Assembly: GCA_009602735.1 (NCBI GenBank)
Contig: WELA01001240.1
Span: forward strand, 25,005 to 56,119
Direction of reading: 5' to 3'
Source: Mesotaenium endlicherianum
Taxonomy: Eukaryota > Streptophyta > Zygnematophyceae > Zygnematales > Mesotaeniaceae
DNA: 31,115 nt
Shown: piece after piece, positions 18,516 through 28,311 of the stretch
How positions within the stretch are numbered: the stretch's first letter is position 1
How the letters are laid out: the number at the start of each line of letters is the position of its first letter
Translations under genes and position numbers: made by a program
Notes under the pieces: generated by a model
Told to the model about the DNA's origin: nothing
The model's input: only the letters and a program-made list of their open reading frames with translations
The model's database searches: none

Positions 18516-20256
18516 TTAAGGTGATTACATATCATCTAGCTCTGACTCATTTTCAGAAGAAGTCCAAGCTGTCGAGGAGGGAGAACCGCTGGAGCCAGAT
18601 GCTGGAGCAGTTCCAAGTCCAGATTGATTGCAAACCAGGGAAGTTGGATTTTGCTGATGCACTCTCTAGAAAACTTGACTTGCAAGAAAGGAACTTTAGT
18701 CAACATGCGATAGATAAAGTCCTTTGTGGACTCACTTCACTAAAGGTGAAAAAGTCCTTCTTTGAACAGCTTAGGAAAGCCTACCTTTCTGACCCAACCC
18801 TTGAGCCCAGCTCTACTGATGGTTTGTGTCCTGCTACTGCACTCGGGTACCGGCTAAAGAAAGGGGTGTGGGTAATTGAATCCACTTCAGGCAGGCTGAA
18901 GCTGGTCATTCCTATTAACGTGGAAATAAGGTCACTCTTACTGAGCCAAGCCCATGACAGTTTGTTGGGTGGGCATTTGGGGCAGGCCAAAATTGTTGGC
19001 AAATTGGCAAAACATTATCATTGCGATGGGTTACCTCGGCAGGTCCTAAAATATGTTAAGTCCTGTGATCAGTGTCACAAAAATAAGTCTAGGCACACGC
19101 CACCCGGGGGGCTGTTACGTCCACTACCCATCCCAGCTGGACGCTGGGAAACAATATCCATGGACTGGGTGGTAACACTACCAAGAACTGCAAATGGGCA
19201 TGATTCTATACTGGTAGTAGTGGATAAACTGACATAAATAGTCATTTTCATCCCCACAACTGTCAAAGTAACTGCCCTCAAAACTGCGAGACAATTCTAC
19301 AATCATATAGTATGCCAACACGGACTACCTTATGATATTATCTCAGACTGAGACTCAAAATTTACCTCTAAATTCTGGAGAGCTTAAATGGGGTTAATGG
19401 GAGCCAAACAGCTGCTGAGCACAACAAACCACCCTCAGACTGATGGGCAGACTGAAAGAACTAACCGAATTTTGCAAGAGGTGTTGAGAGCATATATTAA
19501 CCAAAAACAAGATAATTGGGATGACCTGTTGCCTCAAATTCAATTTGCGGTCAATAGTGCGGTGCACGCATCAACGGGAAAGATTCCTTGTGAACTCAGT
19601 ATGGGTAGGGTCCCTAAGTCTCTATTGGATGTGCTAGGGGAGTCTTTAACTCACCCTGAGGGAATTGACAATCCGGTGTCTCTCCAGTTGACTCAGAAGT
19701 TTGCTGACACCCGTCAGAAGTCCAACACAACCTGCACAAAGCCCAGGAAAATCAACAAAAATACGCTAATCAACACCGTCGGCAGCTGACGTTTTCAAAG
19801 GGCAATTTGGTCAAACTGCATTCTCAACACTTGTACCTGCCTGGTGTGGTCAAGAAAAAGCTTAGTCCGGTCTGGGTCGGTCCATATTTTGTGGTGCGCC
19901 GTGTCGGTCAGGATGCTTACAAACTGAACATGTCAGCGGAATACAAGGGTCACCCAGTCTTTAATGTCTCCTTCTTGGAACTAGACATCAAGGGTGACAC
20001 ACTGTTAACTGGTCGGTTACTTGTCCAATTGGGACCAGTCCCCGCTGTGAGGGATGGTGATCCTGAGGAATATGAGGTCGAGGAGATTTTGGACGCTTGC
20101 TCGGTCCGTCGATCATCTAAATATGTCATAAAATACCTGGTCAGATGGAAGAGTTACGATGCCTCTGGGGATACTTGGGAATTTAAGGACCAATTGACCA
20201 ATGCCAAAGGGGCGTTGAAATGGTTCCACCTTCGGGCGGCTGGGGCACCTCCCTAA

Positions 20257-20538
20257 CTGTCATTTTAGTTGACATGGGAAGGTGATAGGAGGTCCTGTCT
20301 CCATTTAAGTTGGAGGGGAAAGTAAGTGGCAGTTAGTGTGCGAGAAAGGGACAGTTATTGAACCCTAAGTGTCAGCATAGTGACACATGGGACAGCCAAG
20401 CCCACATTAAGGAACGTTGGCGGAATAAAAAAGGGACTCGCACATCAATATATCACTTAACTCACCCTACATACACATTCATTTGTTTCTTTTTCATCGC
20501 ACTGCAGCTACGTAAACTCCTAGCAATCACCCTGTAAG
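20257..20538 (+). promoter_or_regulatory. Post-pol leader of B1, candidate internal promoter region
   Basis: Starting right after the chromodomain stop, this ~280 bp is partly conserved in B2 and B4: a TGTCATTTyAGTTGACA box and a purine tract, AAGTTGGAGGGGAAAG (20307-20322). Its 3' part is pyrimidine-rich with ACTCAC repeats, also seen in B2, and it ends at a candidate splice donor. It would be the promoter or 5' leader of ORF3 if ORF3 has its own transcript; that is inference. Confidence 0.45.
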
Positions 20539-20647
20539 GTAAACGGGAACAAATCTACCATAGTAATACAAACTTGCTTCCCTTTTCCTGCAACTTCAGT
20601 GACAAAGATCAAGATCCTACTAGCTGGTGCCCTGATTACATGTGCAG
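20539..20647 (+). other. Candidate intron just before B1 ORF3
   Basis: AAG|GTAAAC (donor) and TGTGCAG|G (acceptor) bound 109 bp, with the ORF3 ATG one base after the acceptor. B2 has the same arrangement (CAAG|GTAAAT, GAGCAG|G, then ATG), although the interior has diverged. Conservation of both borders and of the ATG position supports splicing; RNA evidence is lacking. Confidence 0.55.
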
Positions 20648-20648
20648 G

Positions 20649-21437
20649 ATGGCTCCCACTACCCAAAAGAAAGACAGAAAGCGCAAGGCAGAAGAAGCCA
20701 AGAGGACAATGGAGCAATACCAGAAAGAGCTGGCGGTGACGTCCCTCATCGGGAGAGGACAAGAAAGGGTCCACAGATAACAAGAGGCGGCAGAGGAAGC
20801 ACAGAGGAAGAAGGAGCAGGTTGCGGAAAACCTCAGGAAAGCTGAGGAGGAGAGACAGAAGAAACAACAAGAAGAAGCGGCGGCGGCAGAGGAGGAGAGA
20901 AAGAAGAAGGTTGAAGCTGACAAGCAGAAGAGCTTGGCCACTTACAGATATACTGTGGTGGGTGCCCAAACCTTTGATAACCTGAAGAAAACATTACTGG
21001 CAGCCCACTTAGTGGACAAGAATCCTACCCTCTCAGAGGAGGAAGATGAGGAGGATGAGGAAGAAGAACCGGGCAGAGGAGAAGCATTAGGAGCTGGTAC
21101 TCAAGAAACCCAGGGACAGGCAGGAGCAGGGCTTCCTAGGGAGCCAAGATCAAGTGTATGGAATGTGATCCCGGTCATGGAAGCAACAGGACCCCGCACT
21201 CGTTCCCCCAGTCCACCTGCCCAAGCAGGGGAAGAAGCTGATCTGACTGTACTTGGCAGCAGACAAAGGCAGAAAACCCTTGAGAACAGGGGTGCCAGGA
21301 GAGGGACGTGCAAAGTGGCCAGAGGTATGCCGACCTCTCCCTTTGCTCAGGGGCATGTAACTCTTGCCAATGTATTTCAGCATCCTACTGGAATGCCTGT
21401 CTATGTGAAGTTCAACATCCAAGTGATTGAAGAATAG
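20649..21437 (+). pseudogene. Family-B ORF3, copy B1 (internally shortened, one stop)
   Basis: One frame of 263 codons is broken only by TAA at 20778. The N-terminal ~95 residues are Lys/Glu/Gln-rich and clearly coiled-coil (KAEEAKRTMEQYQKE, then repeated AEEERKKK-type heptads). Next comes a YRYTVVGAQTFDNLKK segment, equivalent to YCYTVLGKR in B2, then an acidic EEEDEEDEEEE stretch. The C-terminus has GMPTSPFAQGHV and a QHPTGMPV motif, which B2 also has. The tryptophan-containing middle block seen in B2 and B3 is absent, so this copy carries an internal deletion. No transmembrane segment, zinc knuckle or enzyme motif is visible, so it does not look like an envelope protein. I do not recognise the family. 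Confidence 0.7.
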
Positions 21438-21779
21438 GCTACAATCCTTCGTTCTCCTTGAGGTCCGACTTTAGAACAAACAAGGTTCTTTAGAAGGCCA
21501 ATTGACAGACCTATAGGGCTGTCCAGATACAGGTCCAGATCTCATTCTCCTGGTCCTGAAGAATCAGGAACAACCCCCTAGACATCAAAACCATCCTCTA
21601 GTCAAGCCTTGCTGGGGGTCTCTCTGTTTGCACCCCACAACGGAAGTGGACCAAGGGTGGAGGTGACAGTCCACTGTCACTTGTGATCCCCATAGCTAGG
21701 CAACAGTGTTGAAGCAAGAGGCAGGCCGGTGGGGGGTCAATCCTGTTAGTTCCCAGACCATATAATTCTACAATTGAAT
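21438..21779 (+). other. 3' untranslated region of B1
   Basis: About 340 bp between the ORF3 stop and the hairpin/polypurine tract, with no supported coding sequence or repeat. Confidence 0.55.
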
Positions 21780-21814
21780 GTTGTCGAGGCGACAACAAGT
21801 TAAGTTAGAGGGAT
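21780..21814 (+). promoter_or_regulatory. Hairpin plus polypurine tract of B1
   Basis: GTTGTCG-AGG-CGACAAC is a perfect 7-bp stem with a 3-nt loop, followed by AAGTTAAGTTAGAGGGA and the LTR start. B2 has the same stem with loop AGA. The conserved hairpin directly before the plus-strand primer is probably functional. Confidence 0.75.
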
Positions 21815-22531
21815 TGTGATGAATCAGTATATTGGTAAATATACTATTCATTTAAATAAATTAATTTATTAAGTTCATTATGCTAAACTTTAGTTAATAT
21901 TCAATGTGTTGGACTTTATGAAATTATTAGTTTAACGACTCAGCCGGAAGCAGCAGGCTGAAGTCAACTTAGGTCAGCTTGCTAACACATTCTTTGACAG
22001 CCAGTTGACTTTCGTACTCGGTAGCAGCGAGCTGCCTAGATATGCATCTAAGTGTGATATGCTAGATGAATGGCCAAATGACATCCTTAGGATAGATGGC
22101 GATTCGGGATAATGGGAGATGGCTGTGGATGTGGTTAACCGAGAACGTGCCAACGTAGTTAACTCTCGGGTAGGCGGTGCCATCGCACTTGCCGTTGAAC
22201 AGTATACTCATTCCGTGTACATATGCTAGGATTGCTCTCGAGTTCGGCATTCGAAAACGAGGCCAACTCTCTTGTACTGCCTGCTGAGAGATATCTGAAT
22301 CCAAGGCGAGGAGCCATTGATACGCAACGTCTTCTAGCCTTACTTATGTATGTGTTTACTGCTTGCATTATTGATGCTAGTTTACTTGCATTTGACTTGC
22401 AAGTCATGTCCACTGCTAGTGTGTTGTCTTTTGCTGTTTAATTTGTTAACAGAAAATACCATAAAGATTGCTTGCTGATACAATGATTTTCATTAATTGT
22501 TAGTCGTCTATTGATAAGTCGATTCATTTCA
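21815..22531 (+). repeat. 3' LTR of B1
   Basis: The complete 717-bp family-B LTR starts TGTGATGAATC and ends GATTCATTTCA. It follows the B1 polypurine tract and ends directly against CAAGGTATGG, part of the B2 reverse transcriptase. It shares the CAGC/GCTG palindrome cluster near its start with the other copies. Confidence 0.92.
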
Positions 22532-25014
22532 CAAGGTATGGACATTATGAGTTTATATGGTGTCTTTTGGACTGATCAATGCTCTTGCTACCTTTATGGG
22601 TGCTATGAATGACATTTTTGAGGCCTTATTTGGATAAGTTTGTGCAAATCCTTTTGGATGAAATTCTAATCTTCTTTGAAAATGAGCCTGAGCATATTGA
22701 GCACCTCCGGATGGTGATGGACACTCTCAGAAAGAATCAGTTATATGCTAAAATGAGCAAATATGATTTCTTTAAGGAGAGTATTGAATTTTTGGGTCAT
22801 GTTGTTATTAAAGAAGGCATCAGCGTCGACCCCAAGAAAGTCCAAACCATAAGGGATTGGCCAGTTTCTCAGTCTGCCTCAGAAGTTAGATCCTTCCTCG
22901 GATTGGCTAAGTGGTACAATAAATTTATTGAGAACTATTCTACTAAGGCCAATAAACTGACTGACGTTACTATAAAAAAAAGGGCTATGTGTGGGGGGAA
23001 GAGCAACAAGCTGCCTTCCCGACCCTGAAGGATGCCTTGTGCTCTGCCCCTATTCTTGCTGTGTATGACTTCAACAAACCTGTGCAGGTGGTCACTGATG
23101 CTTATGACTTTGCCATGGGGGCTATTTTATTGCAGCCTGCTAACAAAATCACAAAGGATGGTAAGGTAAAGCAAGATTGGCACCCTGTAATGTATGAGTC
23201 GATGGGATTCAATCCAGCTGACATTAATTATTCTGTGCATGACAAAGAGCTGCTAACTATTATTCGTGTTCTCAAACATTGGAGAGCATACTTACATGGA
23301 AAAGCTTTCAATGTGATTACAGATTATCTAGCTCTGACTCATTTCCAAAAAAAGTCCAAGTTGCCGAGGAGGAAGAATCGCTGGAGCCAGATGCTGGAGC
23401 AGTTCCAGGTCCAAATTGACTACAAACCAGGGAAATTGAATCCTGCTGATGCTCTGTCTAGAAGACTTGATTTGCAAGAAAGAAACTTTGATCAGAATGT
23501 TGTGGATAGGGTCTTTTGTGCACTCACTTCACTACGGGTGAAAAAGTCCTTCCTTGAACAACTTAGGAAAGCTTACCTTTGTGACCCAACATTTGAGCCC
23601 AGCCCAACTGATGGTGTGTGTCCTGCTACTACACTTGGGTATAGGCTCAAGGGTGATGTCTGCGTAGATGAAACCGCTACAAGCAGGCTGAAACTGGTCA
23701 TTTCTAATAACTTAGAAATAAGGTCTTTACTACTGAGTCAGGCTTATGACAGTTTACTGGGTGGACACTTGGGGTAGCCTAAAACTGTTGTCAAGCTGGC
23801 AAAACGTTACCACTGAGAAGGGTTGCCTTCAGAGGTCTTGAAATATGTTAAGTCTTGTGATTAGTGTCAAAAGAACAAGTCTAGACACACACCACCGGGG
23901 GGGTTATTGCAACCATTACCTATCCCAGCTGGAAGATGGGAAACCTTCTCAATGGACTGGGTAGTCATGCTACCGAGAACTGCCAGTGGGCACGACTCTA
24001 TTATGGATAACCTAACAAAAATGGTCATTTTCATCCCCACCACTGTCAAAGTGACTACTTTCGAAACTGCGAGAGCGTTCTACAATCATGTAGTATACCA
24101 ACATGGGCTACCCTCTAATATCATCTCAGACAGAGACTCAAAATTCACCTCCAAGTTTTGGAGAGCCCTAATGGGACTAATGGGAGTCAAACAGCTACTC
24201 AGCACAACAAACCACCCTTCGACTGATGGGCAGACTGAAATAACTAATAGAGTTTTACAAGAGGTATTGCGAGTCTATATGACTTGTTACCCCAGATTCA
24301 GTTCGCTGCTAACAGTTCTGTTCATGCGTCAACGAGAAAGACCCCGTTTGAACTCAATTTGGGTAGAGCCCCTAAATCTCCCTCAGATGTCCGAGGGAAG
24401 TCGTTAACTGACCCTCAGGGGATTAACAACCCCGTCTTCCTTCAATAGACTCAGGAGTTCGCTGACACTCTGTCAAAAGTTCAGCAGATCCTGTACAAAG
24501 CACAAGACACCCAACAAAAATATGCTAATCAACACCGTCGAGAACTGACATTTTCTAAGGGTGACTTGGTCAAACTGCATTCTCAACACCTGTACCTTCC
24601 TGGGGTGGTCAAGAAAAAGCTTGGTCTTGTCTGGGTCGGTCCATATTCGGTGGTACGCCAAGTCGGCCAGAATGCTTACAAATTGAACATGTCAGCGGAA
24701 TACAAGGGTCACTCAGTATTTAATGTCTCCTTCCTAGAACCATACATTAAGGGTGACACACTGTTCACAGGTCAGTTACCTGTCCAACCGGGATCGGTCC
24801 CTGTTGTCCGGGATGATGACCCTAAGGAGTATGAGATGGATGAAATCTTGGAAGCTCGTCCCGTCTGTCGATCATCTAAATATGTCGTGAAGTACCTGGT
24901 TAGATAGAAGAGATATGATGCATTTGGGGACATATGGGAATATAAGGACCATTTAGTCAATGCAAAAGGGGCGTTGAAACGTTTCTATCTCCGGGAAGTT
25001 TGTAAATTACCCTA
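22532..25014 (+). pseudogene. Pol of B2
   Basis: Starts within reverse transcriptase at the RYGHYEF block. The catalytic YxDD site appears altered (ILLDEILIFF, where Asp-Asp is expected). Then come the RT thumb (SFLGLAKWYNKFIENY), RNase H (VVTDAYDFAMGAIL, later HDKELLTIIRVLKHW), the integrase zinc domain, the integrase core (SMDWVV, ISDRDSKF, TDGQTEITNR) and a damaged chromodomain. Frame shifts or stops occur near 22600, 23000, 23775, 24300, 24410 and 24905. Integrase acidic residues D, D and E are still recognisable. The uninterrupted RNase H sequence here shows the pre-insertion state of the PB2 target in B1. Confidence 0.9.
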
Positions 25015-25287
25015 ACTGTCATTTCACTTGACAAGTGACAGGCTGTCCTCTCTCATTCGTAAGTTGGAGGGGAAAGTGACAGAAAGTGACAGTTAAAGTG
25101 ACGGTTGTGCCAGGCAGCCCACCTTACAATCAAGTTGGATGGCGTGTGACACCTTTTTGATAGTCAAAAATTTGCGCTCACAAATATACTCTCACATCCA
25201 ACTGTACTCATTCTCACTCATCATAGTGTTACATTCTTAGAATACCTCTCTGTCAAGCTTATCACTCTCATTTGCTCCTCTCGCAAG
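25015..25287 (+). promoter_or_regulatory. Post-pol leader of B2, candidate internal promoter region
   Basis: Corresponds to the B1 leader: a TGTCATTTC..TTGACA box, the purine tract AAGTTGGAGGGGAAAG (25061-25076), several GTGACAG repeats, and a 3' part rich in CTCAC/CTCATT. It ends at a candidate splice donor. A promoter role is inferred. Confidence 0.45.
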
Positions 25288-25388
25288 GTAAATTAGGCTA
25301 GGTTGTAACTATGTTCTTATTCATTATTCTCCTTCAATTGGCCTGTACTCTTTTAGTACACTAATTGAGTTATTGCATGGGTGAGCAG
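25288..25388 (+). other. Candidate intron just before B2 ORF3
   Basis: 101 bp bounded by CAAG|GTAAAT and GAGCAG|G, with CTAAT as a possible branch site ~30 bp before the acceptor. The ORF3 ATG follows one base after it, exactly as in B1. Confidence 0.55.
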
Positions 25389-25389
25389 G

Positions 25390-26866
25390 ATGACCAAGCC
25401 AAAGGACAAACTGATGAGAAAAGGGAAGGCTGACGAGGCTCGGCAAAGGTACCAAGAGTTCCAGGATGATATTGAAGCCACTTCACTCTCAAGACGGGAG
25501 GCAGAACGGCGACGACTCAAGAAGGAGATTGAGAGAAAAAGGGAAGAGAAAGAAAGTGCCAGGAAAGAGGAACAGGACAGGAAGGCTGAGGAGGAAAGAC
25601 CCAGAATGGCTATGGAGGACAGGAAGGCTGAGGAGAAAATAATACGTGAAGGAGAGGAGGAAAGGAAGAAGCAATTGGAGAGCTATTGCTACACAGTCTT
25701 GGGCAAGAGATCTGTCCTGCTGCAAGAGGCATCAAAGTTTGCCCAAGAAAGCAGAAGGCAGCCCTGCAAAGAGAGGGAGAGGGAGCTGTGGATAAGTATG
25801 TTGAGATCCACACTGGACTTTTGTACGACGACTATGCCAAGATGGTGGAGTACACTGTCAAGGAAGCCAAGGCCTTAACCATACAGCCCGAGGACCCACC
25901 AGTACCTGTACCAGGGATAGTAAGATTTCACAGGGTTATAAGGATGATCCGGATGCTATCGGATAGCTTCAGAGATGTAACATCCTACCACAGCTCCAAG
26001 CCTATGTATAATGAGGTGGAAAGGAGGAGCTGGGAATTCTTGGCCAGGGAGACCAGCCAAAAAATCTTCTCTGCCCACTGGTATCCCTGTACTCTGAAGA
26101 GGGCAGACTCGGCTTTCTTCAAGCAGCCTACGGATTGGCGCTGGATGACCATGATCTTGGAGGACTAGGAGAAGGACAGGGCTGTGGAGAACAACTTTGA
26201 CCCCGCACTGGATGGCACCATCAGCCTGCCTCCTCATATTGCACCTTGGGACCCTAGACTGAATGGGTTCAGGGGGTGCATGAGTGACGAGATGAAGGCA
26301 GAGAGGACCTGGGCCCGGCACTCTTTCTTTAAGGATAAGCATGTTTATGTCAAATGGGCAGGCAAGCAAGGGGAGAAGGACTTGAGCACAGTCAGAGTCC
26401 AGCAGTGCCCACCCTAGGCTAGAAGAGGGAGGTCAGTTGATTACTCCTAACCTAGGGCCCAGCTGTACAGAGTGGCAGAGGCAATCCCCAACAGTCTTTG
26501 AGGAATAGGAGGATAGAGGAGCAGGACACGGGAGTACGCTCCAGCCCAATTTGAACTCAGACTTCTGCACCATCTCCCAGGTTGTAGGAAACTGGATTTT
26601 TGGTGGCAGAGAGGGCCTTGAAGCAGGTGGAGGAGAGCAGCCAGCAACAAACTGGAGAGGCGGACGTCACTTGGCTGGGAAGCTTCAGCAGGAGGACTCC
26701 ACCTCCATCCCCTGAGGCGGATACTTAGGCTCATAGAGCCTGCAGGAGGGCTGCTAGAGAGGCAACTGAGGGTATGCCAACATCACCCTCTCAGCGGGGG
26801 CATGTCCCCTTGTCCCATGTTATGCAGCACCCATCTGGCAACCCCATCCTGGTCCTTGTTAGTTGA
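25390..26866 (+). pseudogene. Family-B ORF3, copy B2 (longest copy, frameshifted)
   Basis: The ATG at 25390 opens a ~100-residue coiled coil rich in Arg/Lys/Glu (RKEEQDRKAEEE and similar heptads), then YCYTVLGKRSVLLQEASKFA. A frameshift near 25780 leads into DKYVEIHTGLLYDDYAKMVE, a VPGIVRFHRVIRMIR segment, then HWYPCTLKRADSAFFKQPTD and WRWMTMILED up to a TAG at 26166. The same frame resumes with LPPHIAPWDPRLNG and HVYVKWAGKQGEKDL (stop near 26415). Further on, MPTSPSQRGHV and QHPSGNPI match the B1 C-terminus. Total length would be near 490 residues. It has no membrane span, protease, RT or zinc-knuckle motif. Position after pol recalls the additional ORFs of some plant Ty3/gypsy elements, but I recognise no family. 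Confidence 0.7.
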
Positions 26867-27153
26867 AGAGTTGCTCAGGAACGAGCAGCTGCTATTAATT
26901 TGAAAAGTGTGCAAGAGGAGGCTGCTCAGTTGTTGCGTTCCCCTTCAGGTACATCTTAGGCTGAGCGTGAGGGGTTCAAAAGGCCAGCGGATAGAAGGAC
27001 CAGGGCAAGGTCTAAGTCTACATACTTCACCAGAGGATAGAGCCCCAGGGACATAACTTACATGAGTAAGTCAGTAGGTTCGCTTTTTGCATGCTTTGGT
27101 CAGATGCATGGCTGTATGTGTCGCTGTGCTGTCAATTGGATGAGTGTTTAAGT

Positions 27154-27188
27154 GTTGTCGAGACGACAACAAGTTAAGTTGGAAAGAT
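27154..27188 (+). promoter_or_regulatory. Hairpin plus polypurine tract of B2
   Basis: GTTGTCG-AGA-CGACAAC is followed by AAGTTAAGTTGGAAAGA and the LTR start at 27189. The stem is identical to that of B1 while the loop differs by one base. Confidence 0.75.
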
Positions 27189-27276
27189 TGTAATGCATAA
27201 GTATTGTTAATAGTGTAATATTCATTTAAATGTAATAGTTAATTAAGTTCAGTCTGCTGAAATTGAGTTAATATTG
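27189..27276 (+). repeat. 3' LTR of B2, truncated after ~88 bp
   Basis: Begins TGTAATGCATAAG and follows family-B LTR sequence through the first CAGTCTGCTGAA hairpin. It then diverges and gives way to integrase-like sequence of another family-B copy at about 27295. Confidence 0.75.
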
Positions 27277-27294
27277 GTTGCTTGTCCATCAAAA

Positions 27295-27615
27295 ATCAGA
27301 ATTGTTGCCTCAAATTAAGTTTGCTATAAACAACGCTCTTCATGCGTTGACTGGCAAAATCACCATTTGAACTCAATCTAGGTACAGTTCCAAAGTCACC
27401 CTCAGATGTACTAGGGAAGTCATTGTCTCACCTTGAGGGGATTGACAATCTGGCGTCCATTCCGTTAATCCAAGAGTTTGAGGTCACCCCCTCACAATCC
27501 CAACAAAATATGTATAAAGCATAGGAAACCCAACAGTAGTATATGTCAACCAACATCGTTGGTAGCTAACGTTCTCTGAACGGGATCTGGTCAAATCGCA
27601 TTCTCAACACCTGTA
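27295..27615 (+). pseudogene. Integrase fragment of family-B copy B4
   Basis: The nucleotide sequence follows the B1/B2 integrase C-terminal region, from the LPQIKFAINNALHAL equivalent to the SQHLY equivalent that precedes the GVVKKK segment, with several small indels. No usable frame remains. It ends at CTCAACACCTGTA, where an LTR is inserted. Confidence 0.75.
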
Positions 27616-28311
27616 TGGTAATGAATTAGTATTATTGATAATGTAATATCCATTTAATTATAATAGTTAGTTAAGTTCAGTCTGCTGAACTGCTGAACTC
27701 TTAGGATTCTTCAGTGTAATGACTCAGTCAAAAGCAGCAGGTTGAAGTCTACTATTGGTCATCTTGCTGACACATTCTTTGACAGTCAGCTAACTGCCGT
27801 ACTCGGTGAACTGTCTAGTTATGCATCTAAGAGTGATATGCTAGATGAGTGGCTAGATGACACCCTTGGGGTGGATGGCAATTCAGGATGATGGGAGATG
27901 GCTGTGGATTTGGTTAGCCGAGATCCTACCGACGTGGTTAATTCTCGGGTACGCGGTGCCATTGCACTTGCCGTTGAACAGTAAACTCATTCCATGTACA
28001 TATGCTAGATCTGTTATCGAGTTAAAATTTTGGAAACAAGGCTAACTCTCTGTACGGTTTACCGAGAGAACATCTAAATTTAGGGCTGCAAGGTGTTACT
28101 ATGAATTGCTTACTAACCTTGTTTTTTGATGAGTTTACTGACTGCATAATCAATGCTCGTTAATTGCATTTGACTTGTGAGAACGGCTTATGCTAATGCG
28201 TTGTATTTTGCCGATGAATAAGTTAACCACAAATCACCACAAAATCACTTGTGACCTTAAAGGTCTTTTATATATTGTTATTCGCTTATAAGTATAAGTT
28301 GATTCATTTCA
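27616..28311 (+). repeat. Family-B LTR inserted in B4
   Basis: The ~696-bp LTR starts TGGTAATGAATTAG and ends GATTCATTTCA and is the most diverged LTR here. The left flank is CTGTA but no matching duplication follows it. Compared with B2, about 180 bp of pol between the two flanks are missing, so a deletion accompanied or followed the insertion. Confidence 0.85.

Larger units (their letters stand above)
16416..18519 (+). mobile_element. piggyBac-type transposon PB2 with TTAA duplication, internally deleted
   Basis: TTAA flanks the element on both sides (16416-16419 and 18516-18519). The left end reads CACTAGGTATCCCA and the right end, on the minus strand, CACTAGGTCTCCCA, a 14-bp terminal inverted repeat with one mismatch. 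The 2096-bp element interrupts the RNase H frame of B1, and the B2 copy shows the uninterrupted target. Perfect ATATAT-centred palindromes lie just inside both ends. It encodes parts of a transposase but lacks the catalytic middle, so it could only move if another copy supplied the enzyme. Confidence 0.95.
15752..20256 (+). pseudogene. Pol of B1, split by PB2
   Basis: Remains in order: the C-terminal part of reverse transcriptase (to about 16130, with VRSFLGLANYYRRFIENY); RNase H, cut at 16419 by PB2 and resuming at 18520; the integrase zinc domain (HDSLLGGHLG, later SCDQCHKNK); the integrase core with SMDWVV and TDGQTERTNR; and a chromodomain near 20060-20240 (YVIKYLVRWKSYD). The catalytic SDRD site of integrase is damaged, since a stop replaces its Arg codon. 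In-frame stops fall near 16130, 19235 and 19385, and the frame shifts just before 19807. Domain order is that of a chromovirus. It has no activity now. Confidence 0.9.
15750..22531 (+). mobile_element. Family-B Ty3/gypsy element B1, 5'-truncated
   Basis: B1 contains the end of reverse transcriptase, RNase H, integrase and chromodomain, a non-coding leader with a candidate intron, ORF3, a hairpin plus polypurine tract and a complete 3' LTR. The 5' LTR, gag, protease and most of reverse transcriptase are missing. PB2 sits inside its RNase H region. Its 3' LTR abuts the reverse transcriptase of B2, so B1 appears to have inserted there. Many stops show it is long dead. Confidence 0.85.
22532..27276 (+). 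mobile_element. Family-B Ty3/gypsy element B2, 5'-truncated
   Basis: From reverse transcriptase through integrase and chromodomain, leader, candidate intron, ORF3, hairpin, polypurine tract and the first ~88 bp of the 3' LTR. The 5' part is cut off by B1's LTR and is not elsewhere in the window. It is the most complete ORF3-bearing copy here, although all coding regions are broken. Confidence 0.85.

Noticed and set aside
20934..21437. Envelope-like protein (retroviral acquisition) for family-B ORF3
   Set aside because: No signal peptide, hydrophobic fusion segment or transmembrane anchor is visible in any of the three copies. The protein is charged and coiled-coil.
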